Assembly: GCF_010548305.1 (NCBI RefSeq)
Contig: NZ_JAAGLV010000005.1
Location: 340,348 to 404,347, forward strand
Direction of reading: 5' to 3'
Source: Streptomyces sp. SID13031
GTDB taxonomy: Bacteria; Actinomycetota; Actinomycetes; Propionibacteriales; Kribbellaceae
Length of the DNA: 64,000 bases
Positions within the stretch are counted from its first letter, which is position 1. Each line of letters begins with the position of its first letter. Shown here one piece after another: positions 49,225-58,552 of the stretch. Both the position numbers and the translations under genes were made by a program. Under the pieces are notes generated by a model. That model did not search any database, was not told the origin of the DNA, and was given only the letters and a program-made list of their open reading frames with translations.

Positions 49225-50052
49225 TCAGCTGGAGCTAGGCGGCAAGCCGGACCCAGGACCAGCCGTCCCGCCATCCGCCGAACCTTCACCCAGACCTAGA
49301 TCACTCGGCGCCACCCCGTCCGATTCTGCTGCGGTCGGCGCAGTACCGACGGTGCTCCCCGCGGACGGGCCAGTCGGCGCCGTTGCGGCTCCGCTCCCCG
49401 CGCCAGCGGGCGTACCGGCTGGGGTGCCTAGGCCGGCGTTGGCTGGGTCGGCGAGGACCTGTTTGCGGACCGACAGAGTGCGCTGGACGACCGTGATGGT
49501 GCTCGCGGCGGCCAGGGCGCAGAGGACGATCTTGAGCAGGATCGGGAGGTTGAGGACGTCGGAGAAGAAGCCGACGACCAGCACCGCGACGAGCCGGTCC
49601 GAGCGCTCGGCCAGGCCGCCGCTCGCGTGCAGGCCGAGGCTCTCGGCCTTCGCCCGCGCGTACGACGTGGTCGCGCCCATCACCAGCGCCCAGAGGGTGA
49701 CGCCGGCCATCCACGGGGTGTCGCCGGCGCTGCCCGCGTAGTACAGGACGAGGCCGCCGAAGATCGCGCCGTCGCCCAGCCGGTCCAGCGTGGAGTCCAG
49801 GTAGGACCCCCACTTCGACGACGTACCCGAGGTGCGGGCCATGTAGCCGTCGATGAGATCGGAGAAGACGAAACACGTGATCACGACCGCACCCAGCCAG
49901 ATGTGGCCGCGCGGGAAGAAGATCAGCGCACCGGCACAGACGCCGATGGTGCCGACCAGCGTGACCGCATCAGCGCTCACGCCGAGCTTGAGCAGAAGGT
50001 TGGCGATCGGTGCGATCACCTTGGTCCAGAACTGCCGGAATCTGTTAAGCAT
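49225..50052 (-). CDS. pgsA: CDP-alcohol phosphotransferase (phosphatidylinositol phosphate synthase)
   Basis: 275 residues. The signature DGxxARxxxxxxxxGxxxDxxxD is present as DGYMARTSGTSSKWGSYLDSTLD (split here: DGYMAR at about 69-74, GSYLDSTLD after it), binding the metals and CDP-diacylglycerol. Six hydrophobic helices cover residues 12-195. The C-terminal 75 residues are an unusual Ala/Gly/Thr/Pro-rich, disordered tail absent from the core enzyme. ATG 50052 is chosen; the frame is open upstream but opposite another gene. It makes phosphatidylinositol phosphate for the PIM genes that follow. Confidence 0.92.
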   Translation of the reverse strand: MLNRFRQFWTKVIAPIANLLLKLGVSADAVTLVGTIGVCAGALIFFPRGHIWLGAVVITCFVFSDLIDGYMARTSGTSSKWGSYLDSTLDRLGDGAIFGGLVLYYAGSAGDTPWMAGVTLWALVMGATTSYARAKAESLGLHASGGLAERSDRLVAVLVVGFFSDVLNLPILLKIVLCALAAASTITVVQRTLSVRKQVLADPANAGLGTPAGTPAGAGSGAATAPTGPSAGSTVGTAPTAAESDGVAPSDLGLGEGSADGGTAGPGSGLPPSSS

Positions 50053-50173
50053 GGCGACGCGATCGTAGTCCAGCCCAGCCACCGGCCGGTGACGCGCCAC
50101 CCCGAAGAGCTTCCCCGGACCCCGCCAACAGGCGCAAAATAGCCTCACGCCCACCCGCCGACGGGAGGTCCGT

Positions 50174-51427
50174 ATGACCGAGCCCCGGCCCACAGTCGCA
50201 CGCCCGAGCCCGCCCACCCCCAGCCCGGCGGACGAGCGCACCTGCACGACACACCAACCCGCCAACTCCCCCCGCCACCCGCAGCAACCAGGCGCAGCCA
50301 ACCCGCCGCCCAGCGGCTTGGTGGGTGGTGGAGCCCCGGCACTCCCGCGGATGAAGGCCGGGCGGGATGCGCCTCGCGGTGCTCGCCCCTGGCGGGTGGT
50401 TGTGGGGTCGGAGGGCCGCCGCGCTGCGCACTCTTGGCGGGCGCTGGTGGGGTGGAATGGGCATCGCGGTGGTTGGCTTTGGCGGGTGGTTGTGGGGATG
50501 GTGGTTGTTGGGGCGGTAGCGGGGTGTTCGGTGGCGCGGCGGGCTGATGAGGCTCCGCCGTCGGCGCCGGTGACTGTGCCGGCTGTGGTCGTGCCGACCG
50601 TGGTGGCGCCGCCGCAGGCTGAAGGGCTGGACGGGACTGCGGGCGAGGCGGGGGTGAATGTCTGTGTTGCGGTCGCCTGGCCGTTGACCAAGCAGCTCGG
50701 GGTATCGGTGGTAGCCAAGCCGTTCTCGTGGAACGACGGTGGGCTACCGGCGCTCGATCTGTGCACCTTGGTACTGGACGGGCGCTCGGTGACGGTCGGC
50801 GTGACCGCCCTGCCGAAGCAGCCTGACTCGCTCGAGCGGCTGGCAGCGGGCTCCGGGACGTTGGAGCTGCTTCCCGAGCTCGGGCCCGATGCCCGGATCA
50901 GCCCCTCGCGAGTGGTCTTCCCCGTCGACGACCGCGCGGTCAGGCTGCTCTCGGCGGGCGGCATCGACCGCTACCCGACCGGGATCGATCGCGCGAAGGC
51001 GGTCGCGATCAGCCAGGCGGTGCGCATCGTCGTACCGAGTCTGATCCGCAGCGCACGCCAGACGGACTCGGCGTGCCAGCTGTCGGCCGCTAGCGCCCAG
51101 CGGTTCATCGGCACCATGGTGCTACTCCGGCGCGACTACCGGGTGAACGGCGCGCTGACCTGCATCTGGGGCAGCTTCGACGCGACCTTCTCGATCGTCG
51201 AGTCGTTCAACCCAGACACGATCCCCGAAGCCAAGCGCACCCCACCACCGCCGAGGCTCTCATCCATCGGCCGCCCCGGCTACTACCTCCCCGACCAGGG
51301 CGAACTCGTCTTCCGCCAGGGCAAGCGCGTCGTCCGGGTCAGCGGCCTGACCAACCCTTCCCGCGAGATCCCCCTCGAAACGCTCCTCGACCTGGTCGCC
51401 CCACTCCTGCCGCTCTTCATCAGATGA
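50174..51427 (+). CDS. Unknown anchored extracytoplasmic protein
   Basis: 417 residues, not recognised. ATG 50174 has GGGAGG 5 bases upstream. The first 60 residues are Pro-rich. Residues about 70-105 contain three WR-x-x-VG repeats (PWRVVVG, SWRALVG, LWRVVVG) running into a hydrophobic segment ending VVGAVAGCS, which looks like a lipobox. If translation starts at 50174 this is an internal single-pass anchor; if it starts later it is a lipoprotein. The exported part (about 300 residues) has four Cys (NVCVAV, LDLCTL, SACQLS, LTCIWG), probably paired as disulfides. Divergent from pgsA. The stop lies inside a 15-bp tandem repeat array. Confidence 0.7.
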   Translation: MTEPRPTVARPSPPTPSPADERTCTTHQPANSPRHPQQPGAANPPPSGLVGGGAPALPRMKAGRDAPRGARPWRVVVGSEGRRAAHSWRALVGWNGHRGGWLWRVVVGMVVVGAVAGCSVARRADEAPPSAPVTVPAVVVPTVVAPPQAEGLDGTAGEAGVNVCVAVAWPLTKQLGVSVVAKPFSWNDGGLPALDLCTLVLDGRSVTVGVTALPKQPDSLERLAAGSGTLELLPELGPDARISPSRVVFPVDDRAVRLLSAGGIDRYPTGIDRAKAVAISQAVRIVVPSLIRSARQTDSACQLSAASAQRFIGTMVLLRRDYRVNGALTCIWGSFDATFSIVESFNPDTIPEAKRTPPPPRLSSIGRPGYYLPDQGELVFRQGKRVVRVSGLTNPSREIPLETLLDLVAPLLPLFIR

Positions 51428-51493
51428 CACAGCATCAGATGACACAGCATCAGATGGCGCAGCACTAGATGACGCAGCGTCAGGTGTGGCGCA
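51419..51493. repeat. Five tandem 15-bp repeats across a stop codon
   Basis: ATCAGATGACACAGC (51419-51433) is followed by an identical unit and then three progressively diverged ones to 51493. The stop codon of the unknown anchored protein (51425-51427) is inside the first unit. Each 15-bp unit keeps frame and repeats a TGA, so array length changes would not extend the protein. Confidence 0.8.
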
Positions 51494-51516
51494 ACATCAG
51501 GTAGACCTTCGCGAAG

Positions 51517-52095
51517 TCAGGCAGTCGGCCAGGACTTCGCGAGTAGCGCGCGCGTCTCCGACAGCAACTGCGGCAGCACCTTCGTCTGCGCGATCACCGG
51601 CATGAAGTTGGCATCGCCACCCCACCGCGGCACCACGTGCTGATGCAGATGCGCCGCGATCCCGGCTCCGGCGATCTCGCCCTGATTCATCCCGATGTTG
51701 AAGCCATGAGCAGCCGACACGATCCGCACCGCCTGCATGGCCTGCTGCGTCAGCGTCGCGACGTCGCTGACCTCGTCCGGCGTCAGCTCGGTGTAGTCGG
51801 CGACATGCCGATAGGGCACGACCATCAAATGCCCCGGGTTGTACGGATACAGATTCAGTACCGCGTACGCCGCCGTCGACCGCCGCACGATCAGCCCGTC
51901 CACATCGGACAGCGATGGCATCCGGCAGAACGGGCACCCGTTCCCCGCCTCGCCCGTGGTCGGCTTGTTCTCCCCGACGATGTAGGCCATCCGGTGCGGA
52001 GTCCACAGCCGCAGGAACGGATCCGGCACGCCGACCCCGTCCTGCTCCTCCACACCATCGAGCTCGTACGGCGTATCGCCGGGGAGATCGGTCAT
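51517..52095 (-). CDS. HIT domain protein (AP4A phosphorylase-like)
   Basis: 192 residues. The triad HLHQHVV is near residues 150-156, [10 protein letters not shown] near 53-62 is the zinc-site-like Cys pair, and [19 protein letters not shown] is the conserved central region. This longer type, found next to thrS and pgsA in actinobacteria, includes the mycobacterial Rv2613c protein, an AP4A phosphorylase; that activity is inferred by synteny. ATG 52095 overlaps the thrS stop (ATGA), so it is translated with the synthetase. Confidence 0.9.
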   Translation of the reverse strand: MTDLPGDTPYELDGVEEQDGVGVPDPFLRLWTPHRMAYIVGENKPTTGEAGNGCPFCRMPSLSDVDGLIVRRSTAAYAVLNLYPYNPGHLMVVPYRHVADYTELTPDEVSDVATLTQQAMQAVRIVSAAHGFNIGMNQGEIAGAGIAAHLHQHVVPRWGGDANFMPVIAQTKVLPQLLSETRALLAKSWPTA

Positions 52096-54116
52096 ACCTG
52101 CACGCGCTTCTCGACGGCCTCGACGATCTCGGCGATGGCGTCGGCGATCGGGACGCCGTTCTTCTGGGAGCCGTCGCGGTAGCGGAAGGAGACCGAACCG
52201 GCCGCCATGTCCTCGTCACCCGCGATCAGCATGTACGGCACCTTCGACTTCTGCGCGTTGCGGATCTTCTTCTGCATCCGGTCGTCGGAGGCGTCGACCT
52301 CGATCCGGATCCCGGCCGCCTTGAGCTGCTTCGAGATCTCGAACAGGTAGTCCACGTGGCCGTCGGTGATCGGGATGCCGACCACCTGGACCGGCGCGAG
52401 CCAGGGCGGGAAGACGCCGGCGTAGTGCTCGGTCAGGACGGCGACGAACCGCTCGATCGAGCCGAACAGCGCGCGGTGGATCATCACCGGCCGCTGCCGC
52501 GAGCCGTCGGGTGCCGTGTACTCCAGCTCGAACCGCTCCGGCAGGTTGAAGTCCAGCTGGATCGTCGACATCTGCCAGGTCCGGCCGATCGCGTCCCGCG
52601 CCTGGACCGAGATCTTCGGGCCGTAGAACGCGGCGCCCTCCGGATCCGGGACCAGCTCCAGGCCCGAGCCCTCGGCCACCTCACGCAGGGTGTTGGTGGC
52701 CTCCTCCCAGACCTCGTCGGACCCGACGGACTTCTCCGGGTTCCTGGTCGAGAGCTCCAGGTAGAAGTCGTCCAGGCCGTAGTCGGCCAGCAGCCCGAGG
52801 ACGAAGTTCAGCAGCCCCCGCAGCTCGTCACGCATCTGCTCGCGGGTGCAGTAGATGTGCGCGTCGTCCTGGGTGAAGCCGCGCGCCCGGGTCATACCGT
52901 GGATGACGCCCGACTTCTCCAGCCGGTACACCGTGCCGAACTCGAACAGCCGCAGCGGCAGCTCGCGGTAGGACCGGCCGCGCGAGTCGAAGATCAGGTT
53001 GTGCATCGGGCAGTTCATCGGCTTCAGGTAGTAGTCCTGGCCCTGCTTGCGGATCTCGCCGTCCGGCCCGCGCTCCTCGTCCAGGTGCATGGGCGGGTAC
53101 ATACCGTCGGCGTACCAGTCCAGGTGGCCCGAGGTCTGGAAGAGCTGCGCCTTGGTGATGTGCGGCGTGTAGACGAACTCGTACCCGTCTTCGACGTGCC
53201 GCTGGCGCGAGTAGTCCTCCATCACCTTGCGGAGGACGCCGCCCTTGGGGTGGAAGACGGCCAGACCGGAGCCGATCTCGTCCGGGAAGCTGAACAGGTC
53301 CAGCTCGGTGCCGAGCTTGCGGTGGTCACGCTTGGCGGCCTCTTCGAGGCGGTTCAGGTACGCCTTGAGCTCGTCGCGGGTGTCCCACGCGGTGCCGTAG
53401 ATACGCTGCAGCTGCGGGTTCTTCTCGCTCCCCCGCCAGTACGCCGCGGCGACGCGCATCAGCTTGAAGTTGCCCAAGTACCCGGTTGCGGGCACGTGCG
53501 GCCCGCGGCACAGATCCTTCCAGGCGACGCTGTCGTCGCGCCGGATGTTGTCGTAGATCGTCAGCTCGCCCGCGCCGACCTCGACCGAAGCACCCTCGGC
53601 GGCATCGGCCGACGCCGAGCCCTTGATACCGATCAGCTCCAGCTTGTACGGCTCTGCGGCCAGCTCGCTGCGCGCGTCGTCGTCCGAGACCACCCGGCGG
53701 CTGAACCGCTGCCGCTCCTTGATGATCTGCTGCATCTTCTTCTCGAGCTTGGTCAGATCCTCCGGGGTGAACGGGGTCGCCACGTCGAAGTCGTAGTAGA
53801 AACCGTTCTCGACCGGCGGGCCGATGCCCAGCTTGGCGTCCGGGAACAGGTCCTGGACGGCCTGCGCGAGCACGTGCGCGGTCGAGTGCCGGATGATGGC
53901 CAGCCCGTCGGCGGACGACGCCAGCACCGGCACGATCTCGTCGCCGTCGGCGACCACCCGGGCCAGGTCGCGCAGCTCCCCGTTGACCTTGGCGGCGATG
54001 GCGGAGCGGTCCTGGCCGAAGATCTCGGCGAACAGCTCTCCGACGGTCGTCGTCTCGGTCACACTCCGCTCAGCCTCGCCCTCGACGCCGATCAGATGGA
54101 CCTTGACTTCGGACAC
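52092..54116 (-). CDS. thrS: Threonyl-tRNA synthetase (full length)
   Basis: 674 residues from GTG 54116, which has GAGGAG 5 bases upstream; an earlier GTG overlaps that site. Domains in order: TGS (about 1-65), editing domain (about 66-230, with [12 protein letters not shown] and its HxxxH), class II catalytic core (about 250-560: MNCPMHN and DDAHIYCT with zinc Cys/His, motif 2 [15 protein letters not shown], motif 3 [14 protein letters not shown]) and anticodon-binding domain (about 565-674). It charges tRNA-Thr and edits Ser-tRNA. No Thr-rich leader peptide is visible upstream, in contrast with the truncated paralog at 26414-27640. Confidence 0.96.
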   Translation of the reverse strand: MSEVKVHLIGVEGEAERSVTETTTVGELFAEIFGQDRSAIAAKVNGELRDLARVVADGDEIVPVLASSADGLAIIRHSTAHVLAQAVQDLFPDAKLGIGPPVENGFYYDFDVATPFTPEDLTKLEKKMQQIIKERQRFSRRVVSDDDARSELAAEPYKLELIGIKGSASADAAEGASVEVGAGELTIYDNIRRDDSVAWKDLCRGPHVPATGYLGNFKLMRVAAAYWRGSEKNPQLQRIYGTAWDTRDELKAYLNRLEEAAKRDHRKLGTELDLFSFPDEIGSGLAVFHPKGGVLRKVMEDYSRQRHVEDGYEFVYTPHITKAQLFQTSGHLDWYADGMYPPMHLDEERGPDGEIRKQGQDYYLKPMNCPMHNLIFDSRGRSYRELPLRLFEFGTVYRLEKSGVIHGMTRARGFTQDDAHIYCTREQMRDELRGLLNFVLGLLADYGLDDFYLELSTRNPEKSVGSDEVWEEATNTLREVAEGSGLELVPDPEGAAFYGPKISVQARDAIGRTWQMSTIQLDFNLPERFELEYTAPDGSRQRPVMIHRALFGSIERFVAVLTEHYAGVFPPWLAPVQVVGIPITDGHVDYLFEISKQLKAAGIRIEVDASDDRMQKKIRNAQKSKVPYMLIAGDEDMAAGSVSFRYRDGSQKNGVPIADAIAEIVEAVEKRVQV

Positions 54117-54339
54117 GTTCACTCCTCGAGTACGCCGCCCCGCCGTGCGCGGGCCGTCACATCGCAGATGGTATCGACTCGGCTCGCGGACTGCTGCGGC
54201 CCATCCACAGGGGGACGCCAACCGCCGGAAACCTGACGAAAGTCAGGGGTGGGTGAATCCGATAGTCCGATGTTTCGCAGGCCGCGGATTCCTAGGTTCG
54301 TAGTGACGCAGTGACACTGGCGAATCAGAAGGGCTCCGC

Positions 54340-55254
54340 GTGATCACCCTCGAAGCACTGAGCAAACGGTACGGCGACACGACGGCCGTCGACGGGCTGG
54401 ATCTGACCGTCTCCGCCGGCCGGGTGACCGGCTTCCTCGGCCCGAACGGCGCCGGCAAGTCGACCACGATGCGGATGATCCTCGGCCTCGACACCCCCAC
54501 CGACGGCCGCGCGCTCGTCGACGGACGCCCGTACGCCGCTTGGCCGGTCCCGTTGACCAAGGTCGGCGCCTTGCTCGACGCCAAGGCGCTGCACCCGCGT
54601 CGTACCGCTCGCAATCACCTGATCGCGATGGCCCGCAGCAACGGCATCCCGGTCAGCCGGGTCGACGAGGTGCTCTCGATCGTCGGCCTGGACGAGGTCG
54701 GCCGCAAGCGCGCCGGACAGTTCTCCCTGGGCATGGGCCAGCGACTAGGGATCGCCGGCGCACTGCTCGGGGACCCCGAAGTACTGATGTTCGACGAACC
54801 GGTCAACGGTCTCGACCCGGACGGCGTCCGCTGGGTTCGCCGGCTGATGCGCAAGCTCGCCGTGGAAGGCCGGACCGTTTTCGTCTCCAGCCATCTGATG
54901 AGCGAGATGCAGCTGACCGCCGACCAGCTCATCGTGATCGGCCGCGGCCGCTTGATCGCCGATGCACCGATCGCGGACGTCATCGCAGGCTCATCCCGTA
55001 CCACCGTGCGAATCCGAATCCCAGCTCCAGCCGAGCTTGCCCTGCTGCGAGACAGCTTGGCCGGCGAGGCGGATCAGGTCGATGAGGGACCCAACCAGCT
55101 GATCGTGGCCGGCGTGCCGGCTGAGCGGATCGGTGACCTCGCGCATGAGCTCGGCGTACGGCTGCATGAGCTGCATACCGAGCGCGCCTCGCTCGAGGAG
55201 GCCTACATGGAGCTCACCGCGGACAGCGTCCAGTACGGCGTGGTGGCGGGATGA
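54340..55254 (+). CDS. ABC transporter ATP-binding protein
   Basis: 304 residues. Walker A GPNGAGKSTT (about 34-43), Q-loop region near VGALLDA, signature FSLGMGQRLG (about 128-137), Walker B VLMFDEPVNGLDPDG and switch His SSHLMSE are all present. The C-terminal 90 residues are the accessory domain usual in exporter-type (drug/bacitracin, DRA-like) ATPases. GTG 54340 is the start. It energises the permease encoded at 55895-56692; the two genes are separated by a DedA gene, all three joined by 4-base overlaps. Confidence 0.9.
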   Translation: MITLEALSKRYGDTTAVDGLDLTVSAGRVTGFLGPNGAGKSTTMRMILGLDTPTDGRALVDGRPYAAWPVPLTKVGALLDAKALHPRRTARNHLIAMARSNGIPVSRVDEVLSIVGLDEVGRKRAGQFSLGMGQRLGIAGALLGDPEVLMFDEPVNGLDPDGVRWVRRLMRKLAVEGRTVFVSSHLMSEMQLTADQLIVIGRGRLIADAPIADVIAGSSRTTVRIRIPAPAELALLRDSLAGEADQVDEGPNQLIVAGVPAERIGDLAHELGVRLHELHTERASLEEAYMELTADSVQYGVVAG

Positions 55255-55898
55255 GCGACTCGATCCTGCACTTCACCCAGGAACTGATGTCGTCGTGGTG
55301 GATCTATCTGGCCCTGTTCGGCTTCGCCGCGCTGGACGGGTTCTTCCCCGCGATCCCGAGCGAGACGCTCGTCGTCACGGCCGGCGTCTTCGCCGCCTCC
55401 ACCGGCGAGCCCGACCTGCTCCTCGTGATCGCGATGGCGGCGGCCGGCGCCTTCCTCGGCGACCACCTCTCTTACGTTCTCGGTCGCGGCGCAGGCGGCC
55501 GGTTGCTCGACCGCCTCGAACCGGGGACGAAGCGGCACAAGATGTCGCGGTGGGCGCGCAACGCGCTCGAGGAGCGCGGCGGACTGGTACTGATCGTCGC
55601 CCGCTACATCCCCGGCGGCCGGACCGCCGTGACGCTGACGATGGGCGCGGTCCGCTATCCGCTCCGCAACTTCTCGCTCTTCGCCGCTCTCGCAGCGTCC
55701 AGTTGGGGCCTGTACTGCGCGCTGGTCGGCTACATCGGCGGCAAGGCCTTCGAGGACAACCCGCTCAAGGGCGTCGCGCTCGGCATCGGTCTGGCCCTCG
55801 GCGTGACGTTGATCGTCGAGCTGGTTCGGCACAAGCGGCGTACCCCTGAACCTCAGGTCGAGGCTGAGCCCCAATTGGTAGAGGCAGGAGAACGATGA
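55251..55898 (+). CDS. DedA family membrane protein
   Basis: 215 residues with about five hydrophobic segments. The family features are visible: FPAIPSETLVVTAGVFAA near the N-terminus (re-entrant loop with the conserved acidic residue), GDHLSYVLGRGAGG (about 63-76) and ARYIPGGRTAVTLTMG with the conserved Arg pair (about 110-125). DedA proteins are implicated in lipid-carrier or phospholipid flipping. Its place between the ATPase and the permease of one ABC exporter, with ATGA overlaps on both sides, is unusual and suggests co-regulation at least. Confidence 0.9.
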   Translation: MSDSILHFTQELMSSWWIYLALFGFAALDGFFPAIPSETLVVTAGVFAASTGEPDLLLVIAMAAAGAFLGDHLSYVLGRGAGGRLLDRLEPGTKRHKMSRWARNALEERGGLVLIVARYIPGGRTAVTLTMGAVRYPLRNFSLFAALAASSWGLYCALVGYIGGKAFEDNPLKGVALGIGLALGVTLIVELVRHKRRTPEPQVEAEPQLVEAGER

Positions 55899-56692
55899 GC
55901 ACGGCAACCATCACCGTCCAGCGAAGGTCGAGCGGGCTACATAACGCGGCCGCCTCGGAGTGGACGAAGCTGTGGACGGTCCGGTCGAGCTGGCTGAACG
56001 TCGCGGCCGCGGTCGTCCTCACCGGCTTGCTGGCGATCCAGTTCGGCTTCTCGACGGCCTACGACAACACACATCTCCCACCCGGCGAGATCGCGGAGAA
56101 GGCGGCCGTCGGTGGCGTCGCGGTGTCGACGATGACGATCGTCCAGGTGATCGTGGCCGCCTTCGCGATGCTCCTGGTGACGTCGGAGTACTCGACCGGC
56201 AGTATCCGCTCCACACTGCAATGGACCCCGGTACGCCGGAACGTAGTACTCGCGAAGGCGATCGTGCTCGCGCCGGTCCTGTTCGCCTACGCCCTCGTAC
56301 TCGGTGCCGTCGCCGCAATCACCGGCGGCCTGACCATGGGCGAATGGGCCGACTGGGACCTGACCACCCTGGTGGTCGACCTGCTCTCGGTCGCGGCCTA
56401 CCTGACCCTGGCCGCCCTCTTCACCGCAGGCATCGCCTTCATCATCAGAAGCACCGCCGGCACCCTGACAGCCGCCTTCCTGCTGCTGATCGTCATCCCC
56501 CTGATGCTCGCCCAAAGCAGCATCCGCGCCCTGACCTGGCTAGCCGCCCTGCTCCCCGGCGGCGCCGGCCAGAACTACCTGACCGGCACCACCGACCCAC
56601 TGTCCCCCACCGCAAGCTTCTTCGTCCTGGTGGCCTGGGCAGTAGGCGGCCTATGGGCCGGCGCCACGGTCCTCCAACGCCGGGACGCCTGA
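55895..56692 (+). CDS. ABC transporter permease
   Basis: 265 residues, six hydrophobic helices in the ABC-2 type arrangement. The N-terminal SEWTKLWTVRSSWLNVAAAVV is a typical start of these permeases, and TSEYSTGSIRSTLQWTPVRRNVVLAKA (about 93-119) is the conserved coupling segment. With the ATPase encoded at 54340-55254 it forms an exporter, perhaps of a peptide or lipid-like compound. A strong terminator follows 28 bases after the stop. Confidence 0.88.
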   Translation: MSTATITVQRRSSGLHNAAASEWTKLWTVRSSWLNVAAAVVLTGLLAIQFGFSTAYDNTHLPPGEIAEKAAVGGVAVSTMTIVQVIVAAFAMLLVTSEYSTGSIRSTLQWTPVRRNVVLAKAIVLAPVLFAYALVLGAVAAITGGLTMGEWADWDLTTLVVDLLSVAAYLTLAALFTAGIAFIIRSTAGTLTAAFLLLIVIPLMLAQSSIRALTWLAALLPGGAGQNYLTGTTDPLSPTASFFVLVAWAVGGLWAGATVLQRRDA

Positions 56693-56719
56693 CCAGAAGT
56701 CAGCACCTTGAACACATCG

Positions 56720-56758
56720 AACGGCGGCCTCGGACAAGAAATGTCCGAGGCCGCCGTT
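56720..56758. terminator. Bidirectional terminator
   Basis: A perfect 17-bp stem (56720-56736 with 56742-56758) around loop AGAAA, ending in TTT on the + strand and in A/T on the other, between the convergent ABC permease and MinD-like genes. Confidence 0.85.
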
Positions 56759-56790
56759 TGGTGTTCGCAGCTTCTCGCCGACGGGCTGGG

Positions 56791-58335
56791 TCAGCGTGGA
56801 ACGTTCAGTGCGATGGTGATCTGCTCGGCGACCTTGGCCGCCAGCTCGAGAGCTGCGCGGCGGGTGGCCGGCTGCAGGGCCGAGTGGTCCAGCGGGCCTT
56901 CGGCGGCGATGTGCTGGTCCATCGGGATGTCGACGACGGCGGCTGCGCGCGATTCGAAGTACGGGCGGAGCTGCTTCTCGACCTCCTTGTTGACATCGCC
57001 AGGGCCGTTGCTGACCGCAATGACCGCGCGCCGGATCAACCGCTGCGCGTCCGGACCCTGGTGGTCGAGCTCCTCCAGCATCTGCACGGCGGCAGCGCAG
57101 GACAGGCTCTTCCACTTGATCGGGATCACCAGTACGTCGGACGCCTTCATCGCCTCGCGCCAGTTGCTGGAGCCCTCGTTGTTACCGGTGTCGATCACCA
57201 GCACCTTGTAGAAGCGGCTCAGCAGCCGGTGGATCTGGTCGAAGTCCTTCGCCTCGATCTGCGCGTACGTCGTGGTCGCAGACGTCAGTACGTCGTACTG
57301 CCCCGACACCTGATGACGCAGGTAGGCGCCGACGTCGCCGAGCCGGGCATCCGGCTGGGTGAGCATCTGCATCGCCTTCAGCAGATCCGTCACGGTCGAG
57401 CGGCTGTTCGTGTCGTGCGTGCGAAGGTGCATGTTGCCGCGCAGCTCGTTGTTGTCCCAAGCCACTACACCGCCACCGCGCGCCTGACCGAGCGCGCCGG
57501 CCAGCAGCAGCGTGGTCGGCGTCTTGCCAGAGCCGCCCTTGGGGTTCGCGATCGTCACCGTGACCGGCCGCCGGAAGGCAGTCGCCGCGGTGGCCCGTGC
57601 GATCCGCTCGAGCCGCTCACCCGTACCGGGCCTGAGCCGCAGCACGCTGCGCACACCCTTCTCGGCCGGAGCTTCCCGCGGCAACGGGAGAGCCTGCAGC
57701 AACTCGTCCGCGCGGTACGAGACCTGACGCTCAGGCTGCTGCTGCGACTGCTGGCCCGGAATGCCCTGCGGGAAGAAGTGCTGGGCGGCCGGGGACAGCT
57801 GAGGCGACTGCAGGTCACGCGGAGCGACCTGCTCCTGAGCGGGCTGGCTCCACGGGTCAGCGGCCGGCTCCGGAGCGCCGGTCCTGCTCCAGGACTCGCT
57901 CACCGGCTCGTGGGTGACGGGCTTGCTCCACGACTCCCCTGCCGGCTGCTCGTGGCCGGCCGACTTGCTCCACGGGTCAGCGGCGGGCTCTGCGGCCGGC
58001 GGCTTGGTCCACGGGTCCGTCGCGGTCTTCGGCGTCTCCGCCGGCTGCGACCACGAGTCACCGGGGAACTCCTGGGACAGCGCGTCAAGCTGGCTGTCCT
58101 CCGACGCAGACTCCACTACTGTCTCCTCTTCGACCTCGTCCGGGTCGGGAGTCGCCTGGCTGCTCCGCGGCGGAGTACTGGCAGGCGGGTTCTCGGCCGG
58201 CGGAGGTGGCGGCGTGGTCGGAGCTGAGTTGGGATCCGGCTGGGTCCAGGACGGGGTCGGCTGCCACATCCTCCGGACCTCGGCCGCTGCCGCTTCCCGG
58301 TCCTTGTGCTGTCCGGAGTTGTGCGAGTCGGTCAC
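56791..58335 (-). CDS. MinD/ParA-like ATPase with disordered repeat N-terminus
   Basis: 514 residues from GTG 58335. Residues 1-205 are Pro/Ser/Ala-rich and contain six related units with a central SW or PW (GDSWSQP, TDPWTKP, ADPWSKS, GESWSKP, SESWSRT, ADPWSQP). Residues 245-514 form the ATPase: deviant Walker A KGGSGKTPTT (about 265-274), VVAWDNNE (switch I region), VLVIDTGNN (Walker B) and VLVIPIKWKSL. It resembles EspI-like proteins of type VII secretion loci and MinD-like ATPases of streptomycetes, but no other secretion gene is near. Possibly a polar-localisation factor. Monocistronic. Confidence 0.85.
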   Translation of the reverse strand: MTDSHNSGQHKDREAAAAEVRRMWQPTPSWTQPDPNSAPTTPPPPPAENPPASTPPRSSQATPDPDEVEEETVVESASEDSQLDALSQEFPGDSWSQPAETPKTATDPWTKPPAAEPAADPWSKSAGHEQPAGESWSKPVTHEPVSESWSRTGAPEPAADPWSQPAQEQVAPRDLQSPQLSPAAQHFFPQGIPGQQSQQQPERQVSYRADELLQALPLPREAPAEKGVRSVLRLRPGTGERLERIARATAATAFRRPVTVTIANPKGGSGKTPTTLLLAGALGQARGGGVVAWDNNELRGNMHLRTHDTNSRSTVTDLLKAMQMLTQPDARLGDVGAYLRHQVSGQYDVLTSATTTYAQIEAKDFDQIHRLLSRFYKVLVIDTGNNEGSSNWREAMKASDVLVIPIKWKSLSCAAAVQMLEELDHQGPDAQRLIRRAVIAVSNGPGDVNKEVEKQLRPYFESRAAAVVDIPMDQHIAAEGPLDHSALQPATRRAALELAAKVAEQITIALNVPR

Positions 58336-58552
58336 GACCTAGATCCCCCGATTCTGTGAGGAGGGGGCGGGGCTGCCGCTCCCCTGGGGCTGATGAAGGG
58401 GTGTATTGCATGGATATCCCAGGCGCAGTCCACCCGGGAGGTCCACTATCCCATGACCGGGTGTCGAGGCGATGTCACCCGCCGGAGCGTCGGCAGGCCA
58501 CCCGGATACTGCCCGCCGAAGGCCCTCGCCCACCGCCTCTGACCGGTAGCGG

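Noticed and set aside
51419..51493. Possible CRISPR array
   Set aside because: The 15-bp units are directly adjacent with no unique spacers and no cas genes nearby.
54117..54339. Threonine leader peptide for the main thrS gene
   Set aside because: The small frames upstream of 54116 on the minus strand contain no Thr run; only a short hairpin (54232-54247) is visible.
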